From contig OZ038450.1 of NCBI GenBank assembly GCA_964036195.1, forward strand, positions 24,457,208 to 24,521,207: DNA of 64,000 nucleotides. The letters run 5' to 3'. Both the position numbers and the translations under genes were made by a program. Within the stretch, counting starts at the first letter, position 1; each line of letters starts with the position of its first letter. The stretch is from Sphaerolaimus hirsutus. Lineage: Eukaryota > Nematoda > Chromadorea > Monhysterida > Sphaerolaimidae. A model generated the notes under the pieces. It saw nothing but the letters and a program-made list of their open reading frames with translations. It was not told the DNA's origin and did no database searches. Below, one piece after another: positions 30,901 through 44,600 of this stretch.

Positions 30901-33859
30901 GATAGAGGACGTTGTGGGCTTCGCAACGGTGTAAAATATAGCCATTACGCGGATCTGCATTGTGCTTCCACAGGCGATGCAAGCTGCGGGAACTGACCTG
31001 AAAGCATGTTTTGATTTCTTAGGTATAAAGTAGCGACAGGGAACCCCCTATAAACTTTGTGGATTCTGATAGAGGACATTGTGGGCTTCGCAACGGTGTA
31101 AAATATAGCTGTTACGCGGATCTGCATTGTGCTTTCACAGGCAATGCAAACTGCGGGAACTGACCTGAAAGCACGTTTTGATTTCTTAGGTATAAAGTAG
31201 CGACAGGGGACCCCCTATAAACTTTGTGGATTCTGATAGAGGACATTGTGGGCTAAGCAACAGTGTTAAATATAGCCGTTACTCAGATCTGCATTGTGCT
31301 TCCACAGGCGATGCAAACTGCGGGAACTGACCTGAAAGCACGTTTTGATTTCTTAGGTTTAAAGTAGCGACGGGGAACCCCCTATAAACTTTGTGGATTC
31401 TGATAGAGGACATTGTGGGCTTCGCAACGGTGTAAAATATAGCCGTTACACAGATCTGCATTGTGCTCTCACATGCAATGCAAATTGCGGGAACTGACCT
31501 GAAAGCATGTTTTGATTTCTTAGGTATAAAGTAGCGACAGGGAACCCCCTATAAACTTTGTGGATTCTGATAGAGGACATTGTGGGCTTCGCAACGGTGT
31601 AAAATATAGCCGTTACACGGATCTGCATTGTGCTTCCACAGGCGATGCAAACTGTGGGAACTGACCTGAAAGCATGTTTTGATTTCTTAGGTATAAAGTA
31701 GCGACGGGGAACTCCCTATAAACTTTGTGGATTCTGAGAGGACATTGTGGGCTTTGCAACTGAAAATATAGCCGTTACACGGATCTGCTTTGTGCTTCCA
31801 CAGGTGATGCAAACTGTGGGAACTGACCTGAAAGCATGTTTTGATTTCTTAGGTATAAAGTAGCGACAGGGAACCCCCTATAAACTTTGTGGATTCTGAT
31901 AGAAGACATTGTGGGCTTCGCAACGGTGTAAAATATAGCCGTTACGCGGATCTGCATTGTGCTTTCACAGGCAATGCAAACTGCGGGAATTGACCTGAAA
32001 GCACGTTTTGATTTCTTAGGTATAAAGTAGCGATGGGGAACCCCCTATAAACTTTGTGGATTCTGATAGAGGACATTGTGGGCTTCGCAACGGTGTAAAA
32101 TATAGCCGTTACGCGGATCTGCATTGTGCTTCCACAGGTGATGCAAGCTGCGGGAACTGACCTGAAAGCATGTTTTGATTTCTTAGGTATAAAGTAGCGA
32201 CAGGGAACCCCCTATAAACTTTATGGATTCTGATAGAGGACATTGTGGGCTTCGCAACGGTGTAAAATTAAGCCGTTACGCGGATCTGCATTGTGCTTTC
32301 ACAGGCAATGCAAACTGCGGGAATTGACCTGAAAGCACGTTTTGATTTCTTAGGTATAAAGTAGTGATGGGGAACACCCTATAAATATTGTGGATTCTGA
32401 TAGAGGACATTGTGGGCTTCGCATCGGTGTAAAATATAGCTGTTACGCGGATCTGCATTGTGCTTCCACAGGCGATGCAAACTGTGGGAACTGACCTGAA
32501 AGCACGATTTGATTTCTTATGTATAAAGTAGCGACGGGGAGCCCCCTATAAACTTTGTGGATTCTGATAGAGGAAATTGTGGGCTTCGCAATGGTGTAAA
32601 ATATAGTTGTTACGCGGATCTGCATTGTGCTTCCACAGGTGATGCAAACTGTGGGAACTGACCTGAAAGCATGTTTTGATTTCTTAGGTATAAAGTAGCG
32701 ACAGGGAACGCCCTATAAACTTTGTGGATTCTGATAGAAGACATTGTGGGCTTCGCAACGGTGTAAAGTATAGCCGTTACGCGGATCTGCATTGTGCTTT
32801 CACAGGCGATGCAAACTGCGGGAACTGACCTGAAAGCACGTTTTGATTTCTTAGGTATAAAGTAGCGACAGGGAACCCCCTATAAACTTTGTGGATTCTG
32901 ATAGAGGACATTGTGGGCTTCGCAACAGTGTAAAATATAGCCGTTACTCAGATCTGCATTGTGCTTCCACAGGCGATGCAAACTGCGGGAACTGACCTGA
33001 AAGCACATTTTGATTTCTTAGGTCTAAAGTAGCGACGGGGAACCCCCTATAAACTTTGTGGATTCTGATAGAGGACATTGTGGGCTTCGCAACGGTGTAA
33101 AATATAGCCGTTACACGGATCTGCATTGTGCTCTCACATGCGATGCAAACTGTGGGAACTGACCTGAAAGCATGTTTTGATTTCTTAGGTATAAAGTAGC
33201 GACGGAAAACTCCCTATAAACTTTGTGGATTCTGAGAGGACATTGTGGGCTTTGCAACTGAAAATATAGCCGTTACACGGATCTGCTTTGTGCTTCCACA
33301 GGTGATGCAAACTGTGGGAACTGACCTGAAAGCATGTTTTGATTTCTTAGGTATAAAGTAGCGACAGGGAACCCCCTATAAACTTTGTGGATTCTGATAG
33401 AAGACATTGTGGGCTTCGCAACGGTGTAAAATATAGCCGTTACGCGGATCTGCATTGTGCTTTCACAGGCAATGCAAACTGCGGGAATTGACCTGAAAGC
33501 ACGTTTTGATTTCTTAGGTATAAAGTAGCGATGGGGAACCCCCTATAAACTTTGTGGATTCTGATAGAGGACATTGTGGGCTTCGCAACGGTGTAAAATA
33601 TAGCCGTTACGCGGATCTGCATTGTGCTTCCACAGGCGATGCAAGCTGCGGGAACTGACCTGAAAGCATGTTTTGATTTCTTAGGTATAAAGTAGTGACA
33701 GGGAACCCCCTATAAACTTTATGGATTCTGATAGAGGACATTGTGGGCTTCGCAACGGTGTAAAATTAAGCCGTTACGCGGATCTGCATTGTGCTTTCAC
33801 AGGCAATGCAAACTGCGGGAATTGACCTGAAAGCACGTTTTGATTTCTTAGGTATAAAG
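27923..33859 (-). repeat. 167-bp satellite, block 4, about 35 monomers with higher-order structure
   Basis: Head-to-tail - monomers. Diagnostic variants recur in fixed order: a monomer shortened to 162 bp (CTGAGAGGACATTG and CAACTGAAAATATAG, near 31735 and 33237), one with GCATCGGTGTAAAATATAG, one with ACGATTTGATTTC, one with AGGTTTAAAGTAGC. Equivalent variants are 1498 bp apart (31775 and 33273 by frame start), i.e. eight 167-bp plus one 162-bp monomers. The monomer at 33859 is split by the hAT element. Confidence 0.95.
33852..33859. other. Target site duplication GTATAAAG, left
   Basis: GTATAAAG of the satellite occurs here and again at 38690-38697. It fits the hAT consensus nTnnnnAn. Removing the insertion and one copy restores a normal monomer reading TTAGGTATAAAGTAGTGATG. 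Confidence 0.95.
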
Positions 33860-34614
33860 CAGGCTGTCCGCGCCGGAAACGCGTAGTGTTTCCAGCGCGT
33901 TTATTGCTGCGCGCCCGCCAAAATCACAAGCGCTTTAAGCGCTGCGCACTAAAGTGTTTGCGGGGGGGAAACCCTTTAGCGCGCGTGGTTCCCGGACCGC
34001 AGTCGCGCATCGCATGTGCCACTTGTGCGCTTGCGGGGGGGAGACGCTTTAAGCGCACGTGTCTCCCATCTTGGAATCGCGTGCGCATAAAATTGGCTGC
34101 GTGTTTGCAGCCGGGAATCGCTTTAATGATCAATGACAATTTGTTTTTGATCGTTCCAGTTTTTATTATGTTTGTATTTTTGCGTGCCACACCCACTGGA
34201 TGTTAACTGCATTTAGTGTCAACTCGATTTGTCAAATCGATAGTTCCATGTCAATTTGAACATGGTTTTGCAAACTGTCAACTAGGTAAAATCTTTATGA
34301 GGACCAGTTGGCCTAGTTGACATCCGATAAAACTTAATGTCAACTTGTAGTGGAGCGCATAATTTGTGCAGAATCATACCATAGTTTAATGAATAACATT
34401 TGTGATAAATTTCATAATTATTTAGTTATTACACAGAAAAAAATGATATATTTTGATGAAAAACTGTATAATTTTTGGCTCATATTCACATGGGTTATGG
34501 TAGGTTTCCATATCACGCAATGTCTGTGGGTATTTACAAATATAGAGGGATGGCACACTCTAGTTCACTACTGGTAAACTAACAATATAGTCAACTCATA
34601 TAACAGCTTCTGAG

Positions 34615-34901
34615 CAGGGTTTGCAAAATAAAAATAAAATGAAATGGAAAATTGAAGAATAAAATAAGATGAAAAATGAAAAAGATATACAATCTTTATA
34701 CAATTTTACTACAATTTTAGTAAAAAGAATTTTATTAAAACCAATCCTGGTCATGAACTAATATAAAAAAATATATAAAACATAAAAATTTAAATAAAAA
34801 AAATGGAAAATTGAAGAATATGAATATTGAAAAATAAAATACAATTTTTATACAATTTTACTGCAATTTTAGTAAAAAGACTTTTACTAAAACCAACCCC
34901 G
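34615..34901. mobile_element. hAT-type MITE, 287 bp, target duplication CTTCTGAG
   Basis: Starts CAGGGTTTGCAAAATAAAAA, ends ACTAAAACCAACCCCG. Identical flanks CTTCTGAG at 34607-34614 and 34902-34909 fit nTnnnnAn. It is a short, word-repeat-rich relative of 16789-17809. An inner CCAATCCTGG near 34752 suggests a partial internal duplication. A further end fragment lies at about 34960-35070 (TTTTGCCAACCATG). Confidence 0.85.
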
Positions 34902-35070
34902 CTTCTGAGTGAATCTGATTTTACCAGCATGAATTATTTTTAATCTACATAAACTGTACAAATTTTTATACAATTTTACAAAAATTCAAATCTTTTTACA
35001 ATTTTAATTTTTATTCTTAAACTTTCCATTTTATTTTTATTTATTTTCTGATATTTTGCCAACCATGTTT

Positions 35071-36180
35071 AAGGCTGATAAATGATGAGTTTACTAAATT
35101 GTGAGTTTTCCAGCAGTAGACTATTTATACGTAGTGTGCGCAGCGACAAAACAGGCAGATTTGCTCTGGCCAAAAAACAATCAGATTGCATGTTTTGCGC
35201 ATTTACCTACTCAATCTGAGCAAATCGATAATTGCCTGACGGGAGAACAAAGCCAAAACCGCTGCAATAAAAAAATGCAGGGTAGCTCAGTTTGCGTACA
35301 AATCATAAGTCATAATAATGAGTGATAACGATCTAATTTGAGTCCACTTTATTTAAGTCACCCTGTATTCCCTTTGCAGAATGTGTATGGGGTTAAAAGC
35401 AACTGATCGGAAATTGGTAATCACTATAGTACATGTTTAGGTATACTTGCCGGACCGCAATGTATGTGCAGCGTCCTACCATAATTTACTGAATAAAATC
35501 CTGCGATAAGTTTGGCAATGCAGTAAACTCGACGGACATTATGGAAGTCAATGCTCTACGGGATTTTCGTACAACTGCGTATATTCGTAGTTGGAACTCG
35601 TCCATGTTACCGTTTGAGAGAATGTTACCCAGTATGAAAGATGCAGGATTTCCGTCTGCGTCACCAAAAATGGCTGCGGAATGCGATTAAGCGAACGCAA
35701 TTGGTCGCTAATGGCGGCGCACACACGAGTTGACACACATGTTGATTTAATTGGATACCGCGGTCATTTTCGTTGACGAGAGCGGAAATCTAGCGTCTTT
35801 TACCTCATTCGTATTCAATGCAAAGGTAACTTGGACGCACTGGGAAGTTCATACGTTCTTTTTTGAAGGAATTCGTCGAGACTGCGACGATAAGATCCGA
35901 CCTAAGACCTTACAATCTGACTTTCTATAACGATTTGTCTATCAAACTCATCTCGTTCACGCATAAAAAGTTGGATTGAATCAAAAGTATCGTGAACCGA
36001 ATGGAATCCGTCCATTCAAGTTCGAATTAAAAAATATACGTCATTGGTAACCAAGGGCCGAATACCTGATTCGTTTCATGTCTGCCGAGTTTATTAAATA
36101 GTAAAAACAAAACATTATGATGAAATTCTGTCGAATTTTTGGTCCATTATTCAGATGGGTTATGGTAGGTTTCTATACTA
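35071..36180. mobile_element. Interior of the hAT element with a foldback MITE and an interrupted repeat
   Basis: 35520-35900 is a diverged copy of the foldback MITE at 4805-5090. The sequence on either side (35450-35520 and 36100-36180, with GGGTTATGGTAGGTTTC) is homologous to 34340-34520, which is uninterrupted (TAATGAATAACA..GGGTTATGGTAGGTTTCC), so the foldback inserted into one of two copies. No gene. Confidence 0.55.
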
Positions 36181-37733
36181 AGTGTGATGTCCGCCAAGTA
36201 AAATTGGTTTTTCCTGGAAAAGAAATCAAGGACAGTTGTTGATATTTTTAGGGAAACAATCAATAAATGTGTGTTTTCATTTCACATTACTTTTAGTGGA
36301 GTTGGCTCTTGGTCCGTGAAGTTTGCGATGCGTGGCTGAATAAATGAGGGCGTTTGTTGTGTGGGAAAGTGCAGAAAATGATGCAAAATGAATGTAAAAA
36401 ATTCATTTGCATTCATTCAGCGCTGAGCGATAAAACACAAAAAAACACATGAGCGATGGAATGTGATGAAAGAGAAAACGATTTTTTTATGGTTCTTCAT
36501 TCATAGATTATGGTACAGATTTGATTTTAAAGTTTGTAGCATGTGGCGCCATTGTACCACATTCTTATTGGATTGCAGATAATCTTAGGCAATGGAGTCA
36601 TGGAGTGCGTTATTTCTTAGCCTATGTAGATACTCCGCACTGGGAGCACGCTGCGATACTCAGCAATTAGCATTCCATAAATCTCTGGGAGATTTATATT
36701 CAAAAAATATAATTAAATAAAAAAAACTCTTATTTAATTATATTTTCTCCAGTTTTTCCCAGAGAGATTTAATTATATTTTATTTATTAAAAAATACATA
36801 ATAAAATCTCTCATTTATATTTATTTATATTTTCTCAGCGTTTTTCAGAGAGATTTGATTATATTTCATTTTTTCAGAGATTTTCTGAGATTATATTTAA
36901 TAATTTTTTTGAAAATCACCCATTTTTTGGAACGCTATCCGCAATCAATGAATTTCGTTGCAATTACTGCATTAATGCATATTTATGTGTTTCCAGTGCG
37001 CACTAGGGTTGGGAATTTCAAACCTTTCCGTTCCAATTCTCAGTTCCTCAAAATTTTCAGTTTGGATATTGGCTCTGCTGTCTCAAATTTTTTGGGTATT
37101 GATTCCGGTTCGGTTCTTTCGTTTTCAAAATAGGTAAACTTTTGGTTCCGAGTTGAAAAATAATCTGGTATTGGGTCGAAAAAAACCTTGGATAAAATAT
37201 GCTTGGAACCTTGGTTCAGTTCGATTCGGGTCGGTTCGGGTTCCCAACCCTTGTGTCAACAGTGGCGGCGCGTGTCAAAGCCGCGACAAAATGACAGAGC
37301 TAAGCGGTGAATTAACACTACGTGGGGACTGCACTGGCCATTTTTTCTGGCGTTTTTCCATCACTATCTGGGGAATGTCATGAAATAACACAGACTTTGG
37401 TTTGACTGATACGATCCGAAGAGTATCGGAAACTTCATATCATATCATAATAAAAAAAATTATTTTTGAAGCCCTTACATCTAAAAAAAACAATAGGTAA
37501 CATCACACAACGATTTCAAGAAAATGGCATTATAAGTTCAATTGGAAATTCAGTGAATTACATTTTATTGCAGCGTTTATTTAATTTCCAAGTTTCCACC
37601 CCTGCTTTCAACATATACAGAATCAGTCCACTCATCGACCTCTTGCACGCGACACAATTTTTGCTGCAGCATGTTTCTAAAAGGATAAAAAAAGGAAGTT
37701 TGTTCCACAAGTGAGCGGCGCGGCGTCATTTAG
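36181..37733. other. AT-rich interior of the hAT element
   Basis: 36660-36900 is a word array (AGAGATTT, TTATATTTTATTTA). 37005-37255 is bounded by AGGGTTGGGAATTTC and GGTTCCCAACCCT, a probable small MITE with GGTTCGG words. No gene is supported. Confidence 0.45.
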
Positions 37734-37970
37734 CTGCGGCAACTTCACAGAGCCGAGCGGCAGCTTGGCGGTAGATACAAAGTTGCTGTCAAGTTGTCAC
37801 ACGGCTCTGTGAACATGCCGTGGCTACTACAGAAAGCGCGACAAGCAACGAGTGCCATTGCGTTGCGTTAACTGCAGTAGCCGGAGCATGTTCACAAGGC
37901 TGCGCGACAACTTGGCAGCAGCTTTGTACTTGCCGCTAAGCTGCCGCCTGGCTCTGTGAACTAGCCGCAG
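37734..37970. mobile_element. GC-rich foldback MITE
   Basis: CTGCGGCAACTTCACAGAGC at left mirrors GGCTCTGTGAACTAGCCGCAG at right. Further mirrored blocks (GCGGCAGCTTGGCGG with CCGCTAAGCTGCCGC, GGCTCTGTGAACATGC with GCATGTTCACAAGG) make nearly the whole 237 bp self-complementary. Confidence 0.82.
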
Positions 37971-38090
37971 TGCCAACCCAATTTTCTTTGCAAGTATTTT
38001 TTATGTGATGTTCCACCCACCAAGTGAAGTGATAAAATGAAAACATAGTCATATTTCCCATGTTAATTCATTCATCCACCATATAATGGC

Positions 38091-38320
38091 CCTACACACA
38101 CTAGTTTTCACCGTGACTTCTGTGAAAACTGAAATGGCCACATCCAGCCTACTATTTTTGTATGCTATATGTGTTTTTGTTTTCAAATTTTCAAATTTTA
38201 CTTTCATTAATTTAAATTCTTTTTTAAATAAAATAAATTCATTCAACCGTGTTCATTATTTTGCATTTGAAAAATGTTCAGTTTTCACACAAAGTCACGG
38301 TAAAAACTAGTGTGCGTAGG
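38091..38320. mobile_element. 230-bp MITE with CCTACACACACTAGTTTT ends
   Basis: CCTACACACACTAGTTTTCA..CCGTGAC at left and GTCACGG..AAAACTAGTGTGCGTAGG at right are inverted repeats of about 27 bp. A second inner pair is TGTGAAAACTGAA and TTCAGTTTTCACA. AT-rich core, non-coding. Confidence 0.83.
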
Positions 38321-38689
38321 CACAATATGTATTTGCAATTAAAGTAGCACACTTTGCAGTAAATACCTTTGTAGCATGCAAATGAACAGAAATCAGGAAT
38401 CAATAATTGGTAAAACGACCTAACTTTATGCACGCGTTTCCCAACGTGTTTATACTTTCTTAAAGCGCTTGTCATCATGGAAACCCTTTAGTGGCGTGTT
38501 TACAGATGGCAAACCCTTTTGCACCGCGCGTGACTGCGTGTTTATATTTTGGGAACCGCTTTAAGCGAGTGTTTCCGCACGCAGAAATGCGCTCATGCAT
38601 GTGCCACTGCGCGCTTGCCAATTCGTAAACACTTTAAGGCCACGCGTAACGTGTTTATGCCTTAAAGCGTTTCCGTCGCGGACAGTCTG

Positions 38690-41600
38690 GTATAAAGTAG
38701 TGATGGGGAACCCCCTATAAACTTTGTGGATTCTGATAGAGGACATTGTGGGCTTCGCATCGGTGTAAAATATAGCTGTTACGCGGATCTGCATTGTGCT
38801 TCCACAGGCGATGCAAACTGCGGGAACTGACCTGAAAGCACGATTTGATTTCTTAGGTATAAAGTAGCGACGGGGAGCCCCCTATAAACTTTGTGGATTC
38901 TGATAGAGGAAATTGTGGGCTTCGCAATGGTGTAAAATATAGTCGTTACGCGGATCTGCATTGTGCTTCCACAGGTGATGCAAACTGTGGGAACTGACCT
39001 GAAAGCATGTTTTGATTTCTTAGGTATAAAGTAGCGACGGGGAACCCCCTATAAACTTTGTGGATTCTGATAGAGGACGTTGTGGGCTTCGCAACAGTGT
39101 AAAATATAGCCATTACGCGGATCTGCATTGTGCTTCCACAGGCGATGCAAGCTGCGGGAACTGACCTGAAAGCATGTTTTGATTTCTTAGGTATAAAGTA
39201 GCGACAGGGAACCCCCTATAAACTTTGTGGATTCTGATAGAGGACATTGTGGGCTTCGCAACGGTGTAAAATATAGCTGTTACGCGGATCTGCATTGTGC
39301 TTCCACAGGCGATGCAAACTGCGGGAACTGACCTGAAAGCACGTTTTGATTTCTTAGGTATAAAGTAGCGACAGGGAACCCCCTATAAACTTTGTGGATT
39401 CTGATAGAGGACATTGTGGGCTAAGCAACAGTGTTAAATATAGCCGTTACTCAGATCTGCATTGTGCTTCCACAGGCGATGCAAACTGCGGGAACTGACC
39501 TGAAAGCACGTTTTGATTTCTTAGGTTTAAAGTAGCGACGGGGAACCCCCTATAAACTTTGTGGATTCTGATAGAGGACATTGTGGGCTTCGCAACGGTG
39601 TAAAATATAGCCGTTACACAGATCTGCATTGTGCTCTCACATGCAATGCAAATTGCGGGAACTGACCTGAAAGCATGTTTTGATTTCTTAGGTATAAAGT
39701 AGCGACAGGGAACCCCCTATAAACTTTGTGGATTCTGATAGAGGACATTGTGGGCTTCGCAACGGTGTAAAATATAGCCGTTACACGGATCTGCATTGTG
39801 CTTCCACAGGCGATGCAAACTGTGGGAACTGACCTGAAAGCATGTTTTGATTTCTTAGGTATAAAGTAGCGACGGGGAACTCCCTATAAACTTTGTGGAT
39901 TCTGAGAGGACATTGTGGGCTTTGCAACTGAAAATATAGCCGTTACACGGATCTGCTTTGTGCTTCCACAGGTGATGCAAACTGTGGGAACTGACCTGAA
40001 AGCATGTTTTGATTTCTTAGGTATAAAGTAGCGACAGGGAACCCCCTATAAACTTTGTGGATTCTGATAGAAGACATTGTGGGCTTCGCAACGGTGTAAA
40101 ATATAGCCGTTACGCGGATCTGCATTGTGCTTTCACAGGCAATGCAAACTGCGGGAATTGACCTGAAAGCACGTTTTGATTTCTTAGGTATAAAGTAGCG
40201 ATGGGGAACCCCCTATAAACTTTGTGGATTCTGATAGAGGACATTGTGGGCTTCGCATCGGTGTAAAATATAGCTGTTACGCGGATCTGCATTGTGCTTC
40301 CACAGGCGATGCAAACTGCGGGAACTGACCTGAAAGCACGATTTGATTTCTTAGGTATAAAGTAGCGACGGGGAGCCCCCTATAAACTTTGTGGATTCTG
40401 ATAGAGGAAATTGTGGGCTTCGCAATGGTGTAAAATATAGTCGTTACGCGGATCTGCATTGTGCTTCCACAGGTGATGCAAACTGTGGGAACTGACCTGA
40501 AAGCATGTTTTGATTTCTTAGGTATAAAGTAGCGACGGGGAACCCCCTATAAACTTTGTGGATTCTGATAGAGGACGTTGTGGGCTTCGCAACAGTGTAA
40601 AATATAGCCATTACGCGGATCTGCATTGTGCTTCCACAGGCGATGCAAGCTGCGGGAACTGACCTGAAAGCATGTTTTGATTTCTTAGGTATAAAGTAGC
40701 GACAGGGAACCCCCTATAAACTTTGTGGATTCTGATAGAGGACATTGTGGGCTTCGCAACGGTGTAAAATATAGCTGTTACGCGGATCTGCATTGTGCTT
40801 CCACAGGCGATGCAAACTGCGGGAACTGACCTGAAAGCACGTTTTGATTTCTTAGGTATAAAGTAGCGACAGGGAACCCCCTATAAACTTTGTGGATTCT
40901 GATAGAGGACATTGTGGGCTAAGCAACAGTGTTAAATATAGCCGTTACTCAGATCTGCATTGTGCTTCCACAGGCGATGCAAACTGCGGGAACTGACCTG
41001 AAAGCACGTTTTGATTTCTTAGGTTTAAAGTAGCGACGGGGAACCCCCTATAAACTTTGTGGATTCTGATAGAGGACATTGTGGGCTTCGCAACGGTGTA
41101 AAATATAGCCGTTACACAGATCTGCATTGTGCTCTCACATGCAATGCAAATTGCGGGAACTGACCTGAAAGCATGTTTTGATTTCTTAGGTATAAAGTAG
41201 CGACAGGGAACCCCCTATAAACTTTGTGGATTCTGATAGAGGACATTGTGGGCTTCGCAACGGTGTAAAATATAGCCGTTACACGGATCTGCATTGTGCT
41301 TCCACAGGCGATGCAAACTGTGGGAACTGACCTGAAAGCATGTTTTGATTTCTTAGGTATAAAGTAGCGACGGGGAACTCCCTATAAACTTTGTGGATTC
41401 TGAGAGGACATTGTGGGCTTTGCAACTGAAAATATAGCCGTTACACGGATCTGCTTTGTGCTTCCACAGGTGATGCAAACTGTGGGAACTGACCTGAAAG
41501 CATGTTTTGATTTCTTAGGTATAAAGTAGCGACAGGGAACCCCCTATAAACTTTGTGGATTCTGATAGAAGACATTGTGGGCTTCGCAACGGTGTAAAAT

Positions 41601-44600
41601 ATAGCCGTTACGCGGATCTGCATTGTGCTTTCACAGGCAATGCAAACTGCGGGAATTGACCTGAAAGCACGTTTTGATTTCTTAGGTATAAAGTAGCGAT
41701 GGGGAACCCCCTATAAACTTTGTGGATTCTGATAGAGGACATTGTGGGCTTCGCAACGGTGTAAAATATAGCCGTTACGCGGATCTGCATTGTGCTTCCA
41801 CAGGCGATGCAAGCTGCGGGAACTGACCTGAAAGCATGTTTTGATTTCTTAGGTATAAAGTAGCGACAGGGAATCCCCTATAAACTTTATGGATTCTGAT
41901 AGAGGACATTGTGGGCTTCGCAACGGTGTAAAATTAAGCCGTTACGCGGATCTGCATTGTGCTTTCACAGGCAATGCAAACTGCGGGAATTGACCTGAAA
42001 GCACGTTTTGATTTCTTAGGTATAAAGTAGTGATGGGGAACCCCCTATAAACTTTGTGGATTCTGATAGAGGACATTGTGGGCTTCGCATCGGTGTAAAA
42101 TATATCTGTTACGCGGATCTGCATTGTGCTTCCACAGGCGATGCAAACTGCAGGAACTGACCTGAAAGCACGATTTGATTTCTTATGTATAAAGTAGCGA
42201 CAGGGAGCCCCCTATAAACTTTGTGGATTCTGATAGAGGAAATTGTGGGCTTCGCAATGGTGTAAAATATAGTTGTTACGCGGATCTGCATTGTGCTTCC
42301 ACAGGTGATGCAAACTGTGGGAACTGACCTGAAAGCATGTTTTGATTTCTTAGGTATAAAGTAGCGACAGGGAACGCCCTATAAACTTTGTGGATTCTGA
42401 TAGAAGACATTGTGGGCTTCGCAACGGTGTAAAATATAGCCGTTACGCGGATCTGCATTGTGCTTTCACAGGCGATGCAAACTGCGGGAACTGACCTGAA
42501 AGCACGTTTTGATTTCTTAGGTATAAAGTAGCGACAGGGAACCCCCTATAAACTTTGTGGATTCTGATAGAGGACATTGTGGGCTTCGCAACAGTGTAAA
42601 ATATAGCTGTTACTCAGATCTGCATTGTGCTTCCACAGGCGATGCAAACTGCGGGAACTGACCTGAAAGCACATTTTGATTTCTTAGGTTTAAAGTAGCG
42701 ACGGGGAACCCCCTATAAACTTTGTGGATTCTGATAGAGGACATTGTGGGCTTCGCAACGGTGTAAAATATAGCCGTTACACGGATCTGCATTGTGCTCT
42801 CACATGCGATGCAAACTGTGGGAACTGACCTGAAAGCATGTTTTGATTTCTTAGGTATAAAGTAGCGACGGGGAACTCCCTATAAACTTTGTGGATTCTG
42901 AGAGGACATTGTGGGCTTTGCAACTGAAAATATAGCCGTTACACGGATCTGCTTTGTGCTTCCACAGGTGATGCAAACTGTGGGAACTGACCTGAAAGCA
43001 TGTTTTGATTTCTTAGGTATAAAGTAGCGACAGGGAACCCCCTATAAACTTTGTGGATTCTGATAGAAGACATTGTGGGCTTCGCAACGGTGTAAAATAT
43101 AGCCGTTACGCGGATCTGCATTGTGCTTTCACAGGCAATGCAAACTGCGGGAATTGACCTGAAAGCACGTTTTGATTTCTTAGGTATAAAGTAGCGATGG
43201 GGAACCCCCTATAAACTTTGTGGATTCTGATAGAGGACATTGTGGGCTTCGCAACGGTGTAAAATATAGCCGTTACGCGGATCTGCATTGTGCTTCCACA
43301 GGCGATGCAAGCTGCGGGAACTGACCTGAAAGCATGTTTTGATTTCTTAGGTATAAAGTAGCGACAGGGAACCCCCTATAAACTTTATGGATTCTGATAG
43401 AGGACATTGTGGGCTTCGCAACGGTGTAAAATTAAGCCGTTACGCGGATCTGCATTGTGCTTTCACAGGCAATGCAAACTGCGGGAATTGACCTGAAAGC
43501 ACGTTTTGATTTCTTAGGTATAAAGTAGTGATGGGGAACCCCCTATAAACTTTGTGGATTCTGATAGAGGACATTGTGGGCTTCGCATCGGTGTAAAATA
43601 TAGCTGTTACGCGGATCTGCATTGTGCTTCCACAGGCGATGCAAACTGCGGGAACTGACCTGAAAGCACGATTTGATTTCTTAGGTATAAAGTAGCGACG
43701 GGGAGCCCCCTATAAACTTTGTGGATTCTGATAGAGGAAATTGTGGGCTTCGCAATGGTGTAAAATATAGTCGTTACGCGGATCTGCATTGTGCTTCCAC
43801 AGGTGATGCAAACTGTGGGAACTGACCTGAAAGCATGTTTTGATTTCTTAGGTATAAAGTAGCGACAGGGAACGCCCTATAAACTTTGTGGATTCTGATA
43901 GAAGACATTGTGGGCTTCGCAACGGTGTAAAATATAGCCGTTACGCGGATCTGCATTGTGCTTTCACAGGCGATGCAAACTGCGGGAACTGACCTGAAAG
44001 CACGTTTTGATTTCTTAGGTATAAAGTAGCGACAGGGAACCCTCTATAAACTTTGTGGATTCTGATAGAGGACATTGTGGGCTTCGCAACAGTGTAAAAT
44101 ATAGCCGTTACTCAGATCTGCATTGTGCTTCCACAGGCGATGCAAACTGCGGGAACTGACCTGAAAGCACATTTTGATTTCTTAGGTTTAAAGTAGCGAC
44201 GGGGAACCCCCTATAAACTTTGTGGATTCTGATAGAGGACATTGTGGGCTTCGCAACGGTGTAAAATATAGCCGTTACACGGATCTGCATTGTGCTCTCA
44301 CATGCGATGCAAATTGCGGGAACTGACCTGAAAGCACGTTTTGATTTCTTAGGTATAAAGTAGCAACAGGGAACCCCCTATAAACTTTGTGGATTCTGAT
44401 AGAGGACATTGTGGGCTTCGCAACGGTGTAAAATATAGCCGTTACACGGATCTGCATTGTGCTTCCACAGGCGATGCAAACTGTGGGAACTGACCTGAAA
44501 GCATGTTTTGATTTCTTAGGTATAAAGTAGCGATGGGGAACCCCCTATAAACTTTGTGGATTCTGATAGAGGACATTGTGGGCTTCGCAACGGTGTAAAA

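Larger units (their letters stand above)
33860..38689. mobile_element. Large non-autonomous hAT element in the satellite, 4830 bp
   Basis: TIRs CAGGCTGTCCGCGCCGGAAA at left and, inverted at right, CAGACTGTCCGCGACGGAAA, with an 8-bp duplication GTATAAAG. The first and last about 300 bp are GC-rich with many CGCTTTAAGCG, AAACCCTTTA and GCGTGTTT words, the usual position for hAT transposase-binding repeats. The interior is AT-rich and holds other MITEs (34615-34901, about 35520-35900, 37734-37970, 38091-38320). The frame at 33886-34206 lies in the terminal words and has no RNase-H-like or BED/hATC motif. No transposase is seen, so mobilisation would have been in trans. Confidence 0.9.

Noticed and set aside
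33886-34206. 106-codon frame as a hAT transposase remnant
   Set aside because: Lies in the terminal word repeats; no BED, RNase-H-like or hATC motif.
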